Positions 43,053 through 52,371 are shown, counted from the stretch's first letter. The stretch is 64,000 nt of DNA from CAZSXU01 sp964610505 (GCA_964610505.1 CAZSXU010000001.1:124001-188000); one strand, 5' to 3'. A program made the numbers and translations. Notes: a model not told the origin generated them from the sequence alone.

Positions 43053-43256
43053 TGAGAGGGCCCCTCAGGCAAGAGCCAAGTTCTCCATCCGCGTAATCTG
43101 CGTAATCTGCGGACCGAGTGTGATCTTGTTCCTCCCCCGTGGAGGCAACATCTTGCCTCCACACACTGCCCATCCGTGAAATCTGTGTAATCTGTGGCTA
43201 TGGGTTCAAGCTCCTCCATCCGCGTAATCTGCGGATAGATGGTCTTGGGGCGGGCA
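43053..43256. repeat. Composite palindromic repeat, family 2, copy B
   Basis: Fills the space between the convergent pyk and dnaJ genes. It contains CCATCCGCGTAATCTGCG at 43086-43103, an inverted repeat GTGGAGGCAA/TTGCCTCCAC with a 4-nt loop (43139-43162), the GTGAAATCTGTGTAATCTG block after it, and a third CGCGTAATCTGCGGAT block at 43220-43240. The GGCAA/TTGCC hairpin and flanking blocks match copy A. Confidence 0.85.
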
Positions 43257-44306
43257 CTAGGGCTCTTCGAATTCGCGCAGGATCTGTTCCTGCTTGGGCG
43301 TAAGCTTCTGCGGAATGGTGATCCTCACGTGGACGAGCTGGTCGCCCTTCTTTCCGTCGGGCGTGTGAATTCCGCTTCCCTTCATTCTGAGGACGGACCC
43401 GCCCTGCGTCCCCTTGGGGATGGCCAGCCGGGCTCGCTTACGGAGAGTCGAAACCTCCACCTTCCCGCCGAGCGCCGCTGCCACAAAGGGAACGTCCGCA
43501 TCGAGATGGATATCGAGGCCCTCCCGCCGGAAGCGGGGATCGGGCACCACCTCCACTTCCAGGTAGAGATTGCCGGGCGGACCGCCTCGCACGCCGGCTT
43601 CGCCCTGGCCCGAGAGCCTGAGCCTTGAACCGTCATCCACTCCGGCGGGGAAGTTCACCGAAAGGGTCCGTTTCCCGGCCACGTGTCCCCGTCCAGAACA
43701 TCCGGTGCAGAGCTCGCCCACCTGCCCGGATCCCCCGCACGCCGGACACACGGTGCCGACCGAGAAGAGTCCTCCGAACTGGCCCCCCTTCTGAGAAACC
43801 TGCCCGGACCCTCCGCATGTGGGGCAGATCCGGGTCTGGGTACCCGGCTTCGCCCCCGAGCCTCCACAGGACCGGCAGGCCTGGGCCACCTCCAGCGAGA
43901 TCGCCCTCTTGGTTCCGAGAGCGGCTTCCGAAAAACCCAGTTGGACCTTGTAGCGGAGGTCTCTCCCCCGCTCGGGACCCCGCCGGGCCCGGTGAAAACG
44001 CTGGCCGAAGAATTCCGCGAAAATATCCCCGAAGGCGGAGTTGATGTCGTCGGTCGACTGGAAACCGTGGAACCCCATGTCCTCCATGCCGCGCCAACCG
44101 CGCCGATCGTATACCTTCCGTTTCTCGGAATCGCTCAGCACGGCGTACGCGTCCGCGGCTTCCTTGAACTTCCCCTCCGCCGTCTTATCCCCGGGGTTCT
44201 TATCCGGATGATGCTTCAGAGCGAGCTTCCGGTAGGCCTTTTTGATTTGATCCGTGGTTGCATCCTTCGACACACCCAGGACCTCGTAGTAGTCTCGCTT
44301 CGCCAT
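43257..44306 (-). CDS. dnaJ: DnaJ-type co-chaperone
   Basis: A 349-residue Hsp40. The J domain (1-70) has YYEVLGVSKDAT and the HPD motif near residue 33. A short Gly/Phe-type linker follows, then the zinc domain with four CxxCxGxG repeats (CRSCGGSG, CPTCGGSG, CPACGGSG, CTGCSGRG), and the C-terminal substrate-binding domain (PAGVDDGSRLRLSGQGEAG). It stimulates DnaK ATPase. The partner dnaK and grpE are not in the window. It starts 6 nt after hsp20, so the two are co-transcribed. Confidence 0.95.
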   Translation of the reverse strand: MAKRDYYEVLGVSKDATTDQIKKAYRKLALKHHPDKNPGDKTAEGKFKEAADAYAVLSDSEKRKVYDRRGWRGMEDMGFHGFQSTDDINSAFGDIFAEFFGQRFHRARRGPERGRDLRYKVQLGFSEAALGTKRAISLEVAQACRSCGGSGAKPGTQTRICPTCGGSGQVSQKGGQFGGLFSVGTVCPACGGSGQVGELCTGCSGRGHVAGKRTLSVNFPAGVDDGSRLRLSGQGEAGVRGGPPGNLYLEVEVVPDPRFRREGLDIHLDADVPFVAAALGGKVEVSTLRKRARLAIPKGTQGGSVLRMKGSGIHTPDGKKGDQLVHVRITIPQKLTPKQEQILREFEEP

Positions 44307-44312
44307 CTTTCC

Positions 44313-44717
44313 TTACGACCCCTTCTTACCAAGGTGGATTTCCAGCATTCCCTCCGAGAAAGTCGCCCGGATCGTGGACGGCTCGACCGGTGCAGGAAGA
44401 ACCAGACGTCTCTCGAATTCTCCCCAGCGCCACTCACCGACGACTCTCCGCCCCCTGGGGACCTCCATCCTCGCCCCCCGAATAATCAGACTGTCCTGGG
44501 AAATGGAAACATCGACGTCCTCCTCCAGGACTCCGGGGAGTCCGACGACGATGACGAATTCCGCGTCCGCCTCCCAGAGATCCACCAGAGGGACGAAACG
44601 AATGTTCCGGCTCTCCGGTCCCAATTGAACTTGCCCGCAGAACTCGTCCAGCGTGCGATTGATTTCCTTCTGGATCCGCTCGAATTGTTCCCATGGATCC
44701 CAGGCTTTGACGTCCAC
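44313..44717 (-). CDS. Small heat-shock protein (Hsp20/alpha-crystallin)
   Basis: A 134-residue holding chaperone. The alpha-crystallin domain covers about 40-130 (PLVDLWEADAEFVIVVGLPGV, GEWRWGEFERRLVLP, ATFSEGMLEIHLGK, containing the conserved A/S-x-x-x-x-G-x-L motif). A short N-terminal helix precedes it. GTG 44717 follows AGGAGG by 6 nt. It leads the hsp20-dnaJ transcript, with its promoter at 44750-44778. Confidence 0.93.
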   Translation of the reverse strand: MDVKAWDPWEQFERIQKEINRTLDEFCGQVQLGPESRNIRFVPLVDLWEADAEFVIVVGLPGVLEEDVDVSISQDSLIIRGARMEVPRGRRVVGEWRWGEFERRLVLPAPVEPSTIRATFSEGMLEIHLGKKGS

Positions 44718-44749
44718 AAGCCGCCTCCTGCTTATCCGACATCCATATA

Positions 44750-44778
44750 TCGTTAATCTCTTATGCCCGTGTTGTCAA
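44750..44778 (-). promoter_or_regulatory. hsp20-dnaJ promoter
   Basis: On the minus strand TTGACA (44778-44773) and TAACGA (44755-44750) are 17 nt apart, 33 nt before GTG. It looks like a vegetative promoter; no sigma32 box and no CIRCE palindrome were seen. Confidence 0.65.
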
Positions 44779-44922
44779 CGCGGAACAAGCGTCCGAGCCG
44801 AGTTTCATGTGCCGCGCGGCCCCCACATCCGGGCCTTCTGCACCGGGCCGCCTCGTCGTGGGTTGACTTTGTCGTTCATCGGACGCAATATGAAGGATCA
44901 CACCCGAGAGGAGGAGCCTGGA

Positions 44923-46311
44923 ATGAAGATCCACACGCACGGCGCCGTTCGATCGGTGACCGGATCCAAACACATTATCGAGACCGACCAGAGCCGGGTC
45001 ATGATCGACTGCGGCCTCTTTCAGGGACGGCGCAAGGATTTCTGGGAACAGAACCAAAATTTCCCTTTCGCCGTTGAGGACCTGGACGCGCTGGTTCTCT
45101 CCCATGCGCACATTGACCATTCGGGCAATATTCCCGGCTTGGTCAGACAGGGGTTTCGTCAGAACATCTATGCGACCACGGCCACCCGCAACCTCTGTGC
45201 CGTGATGCTTCGGGACAGCGCCCACATCCAGGAACAGGACGCCGAGTATCTCAACCGAAAACGCCGGGAGGGAGAGGAGGAGATCACGCCCCTGTACACG
45301 ACCCCCGATGCAGAGGCGGCGATGGAGCTTTTTGTGGGCGTTCATTATAGACGGAAAATCCAGATCACTCCCGACATCGCCGTCACCTTCTACGATGCAG
45401 GCCATGTGCTTGGTTCCGCACTCCCCGCTCTCGACGTGACGGAGAACGGGACCACCCGCCGGCTTGCGTACATCGTCGATCTCGGCCGTGACGACCTCCC
45501 GATTCTCGCGGATCCCACACGAATCAACGATGCCGACGCAATGATCATGGAGAGCACCTATGGCGACCGCGAGCACGAGCCTATCGAGAGCGCGGCCGAT
45601 CATCTCGCCGACGTGGTCAACCGGACGGCCGCCCGCGGCGGCAAGGTCATTATCCCCTCTTTCGCTCTCGAACGGACCCAGGAGCTTCTCCACACGCTCC
45701 GTCGCCTCCTCGACGAGAGGAAAATCGCCGAGATTCCAATCTACGTGGACAGCCCTCTCGCGGTGAACGTCACCGAGATCTTCCGCATCCACAGCGAGTA
45801 CTACGATCAGGAAACCGCCGACATGCTGGCCAACGATCAGAACCCGTTTCAGTTTCCGAACCTCACGTACGTTCGGAAGGTCGAAGAGTCCAAGAAGATC
45901 CACGGGCAGCGTTATCCCATGATCATCATCTCCGCTTCGGGCATGTGCGAAGCCGGGCGCATTCTCCACCATCTTAAGAATAACGTTGAGGATCCCCGAA
46001 ACACGGTCCTCGTCGTCGGCTTCATGGCGGACAACACCCTGGGCCGCCGCATCGTCGAACGCCGACCGACGGTCAAGATTTTCCGCAGAGAATACCGCCT
46101 GAAAGCCGAGGTCGTCGTGTTGGACAGCTTCAGCGCCCATGCCGACCGCAAGGATCTCATCGCCTACGCCAAACAGGCGTCGCCGCGCTGCAAGAAGTTC
46201 ATCCTGGTACACGGGGAAGAACAGCAGTCCCTCGCGCTCGCAGGGCACCTCGAGAAAGAGGGGATTCATGAGGTCGTCGTGCCGCATCCCCACGAGACCA
46301 TCGAGATGTAG
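44923..46311 (+). CDS. Beta-CASP metallo-beta-lactamase-fold ribonuclease (CPSF73-like)
   Basis: A 462-residue protein. The MBL motif HAHIDHSG is near residues 65-72. The beta-CASP insert runs between about 175 and 350, with STYGDREHE, PSFALERTQELLHTL, VDSPLAVNVTEIF and SASGMCEAGRILHHL. The C-terminal FSAHADRKDL completes the metal site. Such enzymes cleave RNA in bacteria (relatives of TTHA0252-type RNases). The GAGGAGGAG-like site precedes ATG 44923; ATG 44890 is a weaker alternative. It is transcribed away from hsp20 and overlaps the tamB-like gene. Confidence 0.92.
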   Translation: MKIHTHGAVRSVTGSKHIIETDQSRVMIDCGLFQGRRKDFWEQNQNFPFAVEDLDALVLSHAHIDHSGNIPGLVRQGFRQNIYATTATRNLCAVMLRDSAHIQEQDAEYLNRKRREGEEEITPLYTTPDAEAAMELFVGVHYRRKIQITPDIAVTFYDAGHVLGSALPALDVTENGTTRRLAYIVDLGRDDLPILADPTRINDADAMIMESTYGDREHEPIESAADHLADVVNRTAARGGKVIIPSFALERTQELLHTLRRLLDERKIAEIPIYVDSPLAVNVTEIFRIHSEYYDQETADMLANDQNPFQFPNLTYVRKVEESKKIHGQRYPMIIISASGMCEAGRILHHLKNNVEDPRNTVLVVGFMADNTLGRRIVERRPTVKIFRREYRLKAEVVVLDSFSAHADRKDLIAYAKQASPRCKKFILVHGEEQQSLALAGHLEKEGIHEVVVPHPHETIEM

Positions 46312-47473
46312 GGCCCGGAGTCATCGACTGGCGCCCGCCGTTGCCGTGTTAGCGGCTCTTCTCACCGGTGTGTGCGAACCGGGGGGAGTCCTGGCAACAC
46401 AGGCTCCCCCATCCGCGGACACCTCGCGCACGTTCCACGCCCCGCTCGGCGGGCCGGTCTGCGTGCACACTCTGCTCTTCGACAACACGCTCGAGGTCAC
46501 CTGCTGTAAGGAGCCCGGGCCCGATCTTCTCTGGCGCGGCCAGGCGCAGCTGCGATCCGTCCCCGTCGATCGGTTGACCCGTTTTCTTCCCGAACCCGCG
46601 AGGCTCCTTCGCGGCGGATCCATTTCCGGAGAGGTCACGTTCTCTGGATTCCTGAATCCCGGGCAGAATGGAAACATTCTCGTGGAGATGGACGGCACTC
46701 TGTCTCCGGATAGCCTGTGGTGGTCCCACGAGGACGAGCTGGGCGGCGTTCGGGAGTGGGTGCTTTCCGACGCTCATCTGCGGCTTCACATCACGGTCCA
46801 CGGCAGCCGCTCGAGACCTCTCTTCTCCGGTTCTCTTACCGGCGAGACGGGAACGATCGAGTACCTGGGCCGGGATCTTTCGGTGTCCTTTTGCCACGCC
46901 AGTTTCCTCGACTCTACCGTTATGGATCCCGTGATCGACCTCTCCGCCAGGACTTCCATTGTCTCCAACGCGGGCACGGAGTACGGCGTGCAGTTCAACG
47001 TGACCGGCCCGGCGAGCCGGGCAAAGCCGGTTCTCTCTTCCTCGCCGGCGCTCGACCGCCAGGACATCGAGAACCTTCTGGCCCTCGGTACTCCGCTCTC
47101 CGCCTTCGCGGAGGAATACGTAGAGGGCCATGAGGGGTCCTACTGGTCGCAGCAAGTCTTTCTGCTGAGAGCCGTCGAGGTCGGTGCCAACCGCATCGTG
47201 GGCGTGGCGGAAAGCCGAGCCCGCAGTCTCCTCGGACTGGATGAGGTGCGGGTGCCGACGGCCCGGGATATGGCCCGCGGCCAGTCGGAGATGGAGATCG
47301 CCAAGCGGGTGGGCGGCCGCGCGACTCTTTCCTATTCATCCCCCATGTGGCATTCGGGGGCGTATCGGGTTCGTCTGGATCTTCGATTGACCGATCATTT
47401 TTCCCTGGAGTCCGAGAACGACCAAACGGGAGATTCCGGAATGGATCTGCGTTTCAAGGTGAGATTCCGGTAG
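46268..47473 (+). CDS. tamB: Very short TamB-like translocation/assembly protein
   Basis: A 401-residue protein carrying the TamB (DUF490) C-terminal domain only: YGVQFNVTGPASRAKPVLSSSPALDRQDIENLLALGTPLS near 250-290, and terminal beta strands ending DLRFKVRFR. The N-terminus has a basic stretch and hydrophobic anchor (about 20-35). ATG 46268 follows GAGGGG by 4 nt and overlaps the ribonuclease gene by 44 nt. Full TamB proteins exceed 1000 residues and span the periplasm; this one cannot in the same way. The TamA-like barrel follows 15 nt downstream, supporting a Tam role. Confidence 0.8.
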   Translation: MRSSCRIPTRPSRCRARSHRLAPAVAVLAALLTGVCEPGGVLATQAPPSADTSRTFHAPLGGPVCVHTLLFDNTLEVTCCKEPGPDLLWRGQAQLRSVPVDRLTRFLPEPARLLRGGSISGEVTFSGFLNPGQNGNILVEMDGTLSPDSLWWSHEDELGGVREWVLSDAHLRLHITVHGSRSRPLFSGSLTGETGTIEYLGRDLSVSFCHASFLDSTVMDPVIDLSARTSIVSNAGTEYGVQFNVTGPASRAKPVLSSSPALDRQDIENLLALGTPLSAFAEEYVEGHEGSYWSQQVFLLRAVEVGANRIVGVAESRARSLLGLDEVRVPTARDMARGQSEMEIAKRVGGRATLSYSSPMWHSGAYRVRLDLRLTDHFSLESENDQTGDSGMDLRFKVRFR

Positions 47474-47488
47474 CCTGGAGCGGGTTTC

Positions 47489-49252
47489 ATGATGAAACGT
47501 GGTTTGATCGCGGCGGCCGCCGTGCTGGCACTGTGGATGCAGGCCTCCGCGGAAACTCGATCCTGCGTGAGGGCCATCGACTTCGAGGGAGTCGAGACTT
47601 TCCGGCGGTCGACGCTGACCCATCTCATGCGAACCCGAGAGGCCACCCTCTTCTCACACCCGCCCTTCTCCCCCGATGACTTCTCACGAGATCTGGACAA
47701 TCTGGCGGCGTTCTATCTGTCCCAAGGATTCCTGAACGTCCAGGTGCTCTCCTATCCACCCGTCTATGCTCCCGACAGCGCGTCCGTCCGGTTGCGAATC
47801 GCGATCACCGAAGGCCCGCGGTGGACGATCTCCGACGTGCGTGTTGAGGGCGCCCGGGTTCTGCCCGTCGACACCCTCACGGCGTCCTTGAAGCTTCGCA
47901 AAGGTCAGTACTACCGGCCCGCCTGGCTCACCGTCGACGAACGAGCGATCCTGGATCAATACGCCGCTCGCGGTTACCTGGACGCGCACCTCTCCCCGGA
48001 TCTTTCGGCGGATTCGCGGTCTCATACGGTTTCGCTTCTCTACCGGATCACGGAAGGGGCCCCGGCGTCGGTATCGAGAATCACGATTCGCGGTGTTGCG
48101 AGGACGAAGCCATCCACCGTTCTTCGGGAGCTCGAGTTCCATGCGGGCGATCGCTTTGATCTTCACCGTTGGGGCCGCTCTCAGTCCAACCTGTACAATA
48201 CGGGACTCTTCGAGTGGGTATGGATTCAGCCCGCAGAAGCCGACGTGGGTAGAGCCGAGAAAGAAGTGCTGGTCCTGGCGGGGGAAAAACCGCGGTGGGA
48301 GCTCTCGGCGGGCGTGGGGTACGGGCGCTTCGACCAGGCTCGGATCGTGGGCGGCGTCCGGCGGAGCAACATTCTGGGCCGGGGAATCCGCTGCAATCTC
48401 GAGGGGAAGATCAGCCGGAAGGTGCGCCGGTCCGAGCTTCTGGTTTCGGAGCCTTGGTTTCTGGGCCGCCGAATCGCAGCCAACGCGGCCGCCGTGTATC
48501 GCTGGCGCGACGAGGCGGAGTTTTTAGCCGAGACCGTCGAAGGCGGTTTGCTTCTGACGAAAGCGCTGCGCCAGCGAGTGGAACTGGAGGGCGGCTACCG
48601 CCTGCGGCGAACGACGCTGCTCCGGGTCGGATCGTCGTTGGTCGTCCGGGATCGCCGGAACCGAACCAGTGTCCTCGGCACCGCCGTTTCCTGGAAGATG
48701 CGTGATGATCTGTTCAATACGACCCGGGGGTTCTTCCTTCGGATCGAAGCCGAATACGCCGGAACGTTTCTGGGCGGCACGAATCAGTTCCTTCGAGGAA
48801 ACGTGTTCTGGCGGCATTTCATTCCCCTCCCGACCGGAGTCGTTCTGGCCTCGAGTTTTCGCCTGGGGGCCTTGACCCCTCTACACACGGGAGGGATCAT
48901 CCCCATCAACGAGCGCTACTTCCTGGGCGGGGACCGCTCCGTGCGCGGATACCCGAGACATTCTCTAGGTCCGACCGATTCACGGGGAAACGCAAATGGA
49001 GGACGCAAGCTCGTGGAGCTCGGCCAGGAATTTCGTTTCCCCCTCGGGCGGCGCCTGCGGGGGGTTCTGTTCTGCGACCAGGGGATCCTGTTCAACTCGC
49101 ATCCGCACCGGGACGACTGGGCCGCGGGTGCGGGCGGGGGATTGAGAATCATCACGCCGTTCGGCGTGCTCCGGGCCGAAGTCGCACGAAGCCTCACCGA
49201 GCGTTGGGGAATCGGGACGGAGTACTATCTGAGCGTGGGCCAGTCATTCTGA
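47489..49252 (+). CDS. tamA: TamA/BamA-type outer-membrane assembly factor
   Basis: A 587-residue exported protein: a signal peptide to about residue 21, three POTRA repeats (about 25-95, 110-180, 185-260; ITEGPRWTISDVRVEGARVLP, ITIRGVARTKPSTVLREL), then the 16-strand barrel domain. The barrel has the conserved loop-6 motif VRGY (in GGDRSVRGYPRHSLGP near 484) and ends with Phe. GGAG lies 8 nt before ATG 47489; ATG 47492 is equally possible. Three POTRA domains fit TamA better than BamA, which has five. It follows the short TamB-like gene. Confidence 0.88.
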   Translation: MMKRGLIAAAAVLALWMQASAETRSCVRAIDFEGVETFRRSTLTHLMRTREATLFSHPPFSPDDFSRDLDNLAAFYLSQGFLNVQVLSYPPVYAPDSASVRLRIAITEGPRWTISDVRVEGARVLPVDTLTASLKLRKGQYYRPAWLTVDERAILDQYAARGYLDAHLSPDLSADSRSHTVSLLYRITEGAPASVSRITIRGVARTKPSTVLRELEFHAGDRFDLHRWGRSQSNLYNTGLFEWVWIQPAEADVGRAEKEVLVLAGEKPRWELSAGVGYGRFDQARIVGGVRRSNILGRGIRCNLEGKISRKVRRSELLVSEPWFLGRRIAANAAAVYRWRDEAEFLAETVEGGLLLTKALRQRVELEGGYRLRRTTLLRVGSSLVVRDRRNRTSVLGTAVSWKMRDDLFNTTRGFFLRIEAEYAGTFLGGTNQFLRGNVFWRHFIPLPTGVVLASSFRLGALTPLHTGGIIPINERYFLGGDRSVRGYPRHSLGPTDSRGNANGGRKLVELGQEFRFPLGRRLRGVLFCDQGILFNSHPHRDDWAAGAGGGLRIITPFGVLRAEVARSLTERWGIGTEYYLSVGQSF

Positions 49253-49794
49253 CATGAAGTCGCCACGTTCCTCAATGATCGGAGTCCCCCCTTCCGCCGT
49301 GGCCCGGACGACGCCGAACCCTTCCCGGAGCGCAAAGCCCGTACCCCAGAAAGTTGACAGTCGACAGTTGAGAGTCGAAAACCGGAACACACCAGCCCCG
49401 GGCCGGCCGCGGTGAAGGTCCGCCGGATCGAAGGCCCGAGCGTGGCGTTTCGGCCCGAGCAAATCCCCGCCCTCCTTACCGATTCAATACCTCACTCACG
49501 CTCGTGGCCAAGAGACGCCGGACCTTTGCCGCGGCAAAAGGCCCGCGAGAGAGATCCGAAAGCCGGATCCCCTCACACGGCGGGCCGGCCCCATCACCAG
49601 ATGAGTGCCTGTGCTGCAGTTGTGGAGCGGGCATCCCAGGCGACGGCGTGCTGTGGGCAGGCCTATCGCCTGGTGTGGATTCGGATTGTAGGTTCGAATC
49701 CACACGGCCTCACCCGCTTCTTATCTGTGTAATCCGTGAAATCTGTGGCTAAGGATCTTGATCTTGAATCTGCAGATGAGGCTCTTGATCCTCC
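49253..49794. repeat. Intergenic region with composite palindromic repeat, family 2, copy C
   Basis: No gene is seen. Short near-repeats GTTGACAGTCGACAGTTGAG lie at 49353-49372. At 49648-49775 the first half of copy A recurs in inverse orientation: an inverted repeat GTGTGGATTCG/CGAATCCACAC (49673-49705), the CAGGCGAT-type flank, a TGTGTAATCCGTGAAATCTG block at 49725-49744, and GATCTTGATCTTGAATCTGC. Confidence 0.75.
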
Positions 49795-49830
49795 CAAAAA
49801 AGCGGGGCGGGATTTCTCCCGCCCCGCTTA
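49795..49830 (-). terminator. Intrinsic terminator of the secreted carbohydrate-binding protein
   Basis: On the minus strand AAGCGGGGCGGGA and TCCCGCCCCGCTT (13 bp) surround a 4-nt loop and are followed by TTTTGG; it lies 22 nt after the stop of the gene at 49852. Confidence 0.9.
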
Positions 49831-49851
49831 CGTTCGACTCGGCAGATCGCA

Positions 49852-52239
49852 CTACTTGATCATAACCACCTTTCGCGTCGCCTGACCTTCCGCCGTCTTC
49901 AACACGCAGAAGTAAACGCCGCTCGATGCACGCGCGCCGCCCAGGTCCGTCCCGTCCCAGGCCACCGTGTGTTCACCCGCCTCCATGGTTCCCGAGATCA
50001 GACCCGCCACCCTCCGTCCCGCCACGTCGAAGATGGACATCTCTACGTGGCCGGCCCTTGGAATCGAGAAGCTGATCGTGGTTTTGGGGTTGAACGGGTT
50101 CGGGTAGTTCTCCAGCGGAAGCGTCTTCGCCACGAATCCCGGACGCTCGTCCAACACGCCCGCCATGCAGACGTCGAAGACCACCACGTCCAGGATCTGC
50201 GGCGTCGTCGTCGAGTAGTTGTAGTGGTCGATCGTGAGATTACGGTTGACGCCGCCGGTCGTGCACTCGTAGGCGCTGTTAAACAGATACTTGTAGTCGA
50301 GATACACCGACGACGATTCGGGGAAAATCACGTCCAGTGTGTACGTGAAGTCTCCGCCCGTATCGTCCGGCGGGACCCCGTCGTCCAGCATCTCGTTCAC
50401 CGACGGAATGTCCCACGTGAGCGGCCCGACGGAACCGTTGATGGAAACGGTGTCCGAAGGCGTCGGGACCTTCGCGCTGGCGTCCACCCGGAACCGAACT
50501 TTCACGTCCCTCGAGGTGATCCACTTGAAGGCGAAGAGATCCAGATCCAGCACCAGGGGATTGCCCACGGAATACACGGCGTCGTCCAGGTAGAACGTCC
50601 GGTTGTCGCCGAGGTATTCCCAGTAGTCCGGATCTTGATTGTACTGATACTTGTACTGGACGTTCTTGCGCGTCCCGGTCGGGAACACGACCTCGCCGCC
50701 GTAGATCAGGTCACTCGCCGTATCGTCCGGGGGATTCCCGTCGTCGGCAAGCAGAAGACCCGAAGGAATATTCCAGTTGAGCGGCAGCTCCGAACCGGCG
50801 AGCATCACCGAGTCGGTGCCCGTCGGCAGCGGATTCGTACGGTTCATGTCCACCGAGAAGTGGACCGCAATCGGAACGGTGGTGAAGACCGTCGGATCCT
50901 CGTCCATCCACCACACGTCAGCCGTGTCCCGCCCCACGCCGCACTGGAGGCCCGGCGTGTTGTAGTAGTGGTGAATCCCCTCGGCCGTCGAGCACTGATG
51001 CCGGAACTCGTATTCCAACGGGAGCTCGTCCCCGCAGGCGAACCCTCCGAAACAGAACTGAATCGCCCGGGTGAAGATGCTGTCGCCCGCGGCCGCGTCC
51101 GGCGGAACGCCATCATCATAACACAGGTGATCACACACCGGATCCCACGTCAGCGGGACGATACCCCCCTCAACCGATACGGTGTCGACCGGGAAGCTCA
51201 CCTGCTTCAGCCGCTCATTCATGTGGACCATGAAGACGAGCTCCATCAGGCAGAAGTAGCCCTTATTCCCCACGCCGTCGTCAACGATCACATTGTTCGC
51301 CAGATCTTCGACATTAAGCACGGTCATCACGTAACAGGTACCCAGGTTGGGAGCCGGCGAAACCGTGACCTCGACGATGGACGGGTCCGCTGTCAGAGTT
51401 GCAGTCTGTGCGACAATGGCTCCGATAAAATGGTAGTTTCCCGGCGTCTCAGCCGTGGTCGGGTCTACGGGCTCGCTGAATTCCACAGTCACCGTACTGT
51501 TTTCCGAACATACATCGATCACCGTGGGAGGCGTCAGGTCCGAACCTGCGGCCTCGGCCACCTCCGTCGAGACCCAGATGTAGGCCGGGTCGCTCCAGTT
51601 GACCGCATCCCAATCCCCGGCCGGATCGTTCACGGTATCCTGCGCGGGGTCCGTATCGCCGCCCCCCGTACACCAGACCTCGCACCAGAGGGTGCTCGGC
51701 GAGCCGAGTCTCGTCTTTGCGATTTTCCATTCGATTCCGCTCACCGTGCTGTCGTTGATGGCCACCCCATCCGCGTCGCCCGACTCCGACCACGTATGGG
51801 TTCCCTGGTCCCAGGCCCAGAACTGGGCGTGTTCCGCCAAGTACGGCCGGTTGTCCACCCAGGAGTTGATCGAGAACTCGGGCTCGTGGGGCTCATCCGC
51901 GTAGGTCGACCGTCCCCAGGCATCCTTCCACGCGCCCGTGGTGTCGTTCGTGGTGTCGATATAGAGCAGGTACTTGCCCCACCGTGTTGCGTCGAGATCG
52001 GCGTTGACCGTGAAGAAGAAATACCAATAAGTCGCATCGTTACAGACGTAGAGCTCCAGAAGATCCATGTTGGCGTTTCCGTTACCGTCTCCCGAAGGGT
52101 CGACCGCCTCGGCCGAACCGTAGATCGCGTCGATGCGGCCGTCCATGACCGGCGTGCCGAATCCGAACGCGCCCACCTGCCCGGCCCAGCCCACAAGCAG
52201 AAGCCCCAGGAGCGCAACCGAGAATATCCCCTTCTTCAT
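49852..52239 (-). CDS. Secreted multidomain carbohydrate-binding protein with C-terminal sorting domain
   Basis: A 795-residue exported protein. After the signal peptide (to about 24) comes a DOMON/glucodextranase-type domain (about 27-230, FGTPVMDGRIDAIYG). An Ig-like domain follows (about 240-330), then three tandem starch-binding-like modules (about 335-440, 450-570 and 575-690), each with a V-x-F/M-x-V-D/N start, PLTWD/N and a DDGxPPD loop. The end is YPNPFNPKTTISFSIP, then SSGVYFCVLK and KVVMIK, the Por/type IX sorting-domain pattern. No hydrolase motif is seen. A strong AAGGAGG site fixes ATG 52239. It lies downstream of the sugar importer genes with its own promoter. Confidence 0.85.
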   Translation of the reverse strand: MKKGIFSVALLGLLLVGWAGQVGAFGFGTPVMDGRIDAIYGSAEAVDPSGDGNGNANMDLLELYVCNDATYWYFFFTVNADLDATRWGKYLLYIDTTNDTTGAWKDAWGRSTYADEPHEPEFSINSWVDNRPYLAEHAQFWAWDQGTHTWSESGDADGVAINDSTVSGIEWKIAKTRLGSPSTLWCEVWCTGGGDTDPAQDTVNDPAGDWDAVNWSDPAYIWVSTEVAEAAGSDLTPPTVIDVCSENSTVTVEFSEPVDPTTAETPGNYHFIGAIVAQTATLTADPSIVEVTVSPAPNLGTCYVMTVLNVEDLANNVIVDDGVGNKGYFCLMELVFMVHMNERLKQVSFPVDTVSVEGGIVPLTWDPVCDHLCYDDGVPPDAAAGDSIFTRAIQFCFGGFACGDELPLEYEFRHQCSTAEGIHHYYNTPGLQCGVGRDTADVWWMDEDPTVFTTVPIAVHFSVDMNRTNPLPTGTDSVMLAGSELPLNWNIPSGLLLADDGNPPDDTASDLIYGGEVVFPTGTRKNVQYKYQYNQDPDYWEYLGDNRTFYLDDAVYSVGNPLVLDLDLFAFKWITSRDVKVRFRVDASAKVPTPSDTVSINGSVGPLTWDIPSVNEMLDDGVPPDDTGGDFTYTLDVIFPESSSVYLDYKYLFNSAYECTTGGVNRNLTIDHYNYSTTTPQILDVVVFDVCMAGVLDERPGFVAKTLPLENYPNPFNPKTTISFSIPRAGHVEMSIFDVAGRRVAGLISGTMEAGEHTVAWDGTDLGGARASSGVYFCVLKTAEGQATRKVVMIK

Positions 52240-52342
52240 CGCGCAACCTCCTTATTCTGGAATACCACCGGACATACACGACGCGATTCATGGGCCCGTC
52301 CTTCGCCCGGCCCATGCGCAATAACTGAATGGAAGCAATGTT

Positions 52343-52371
52343 ATTATACAACTTCAGAAAACCAATGTCAA
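52343..52371 (-). promoter_or_regulatory. Perfect consensus sigma70 promoter
   Basis: On the minus strand TTGACA (52371-52366) and TATAAT (52348-52343), spacer 17, match consensus at all twelve positions. It lies between the importer permease gene and the secreted binding protein, and predicts high expression of the latter. Confidence 0.9.

Noticed and set aside
43083..43240. CRISPR-like series of short repeats
   Set aside because: Repeat units are 8-20 bp, degenerate and irregularly spaced, without unique spacers of constant length and without cas genes.
49688..49705. tRNA T-arm-like GGTTCGAATCC
   Set aside because: The flanking bases do not form the T stem and no acceptor or anticodon arms surround it. 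It is part of the composite palindromic repeat.
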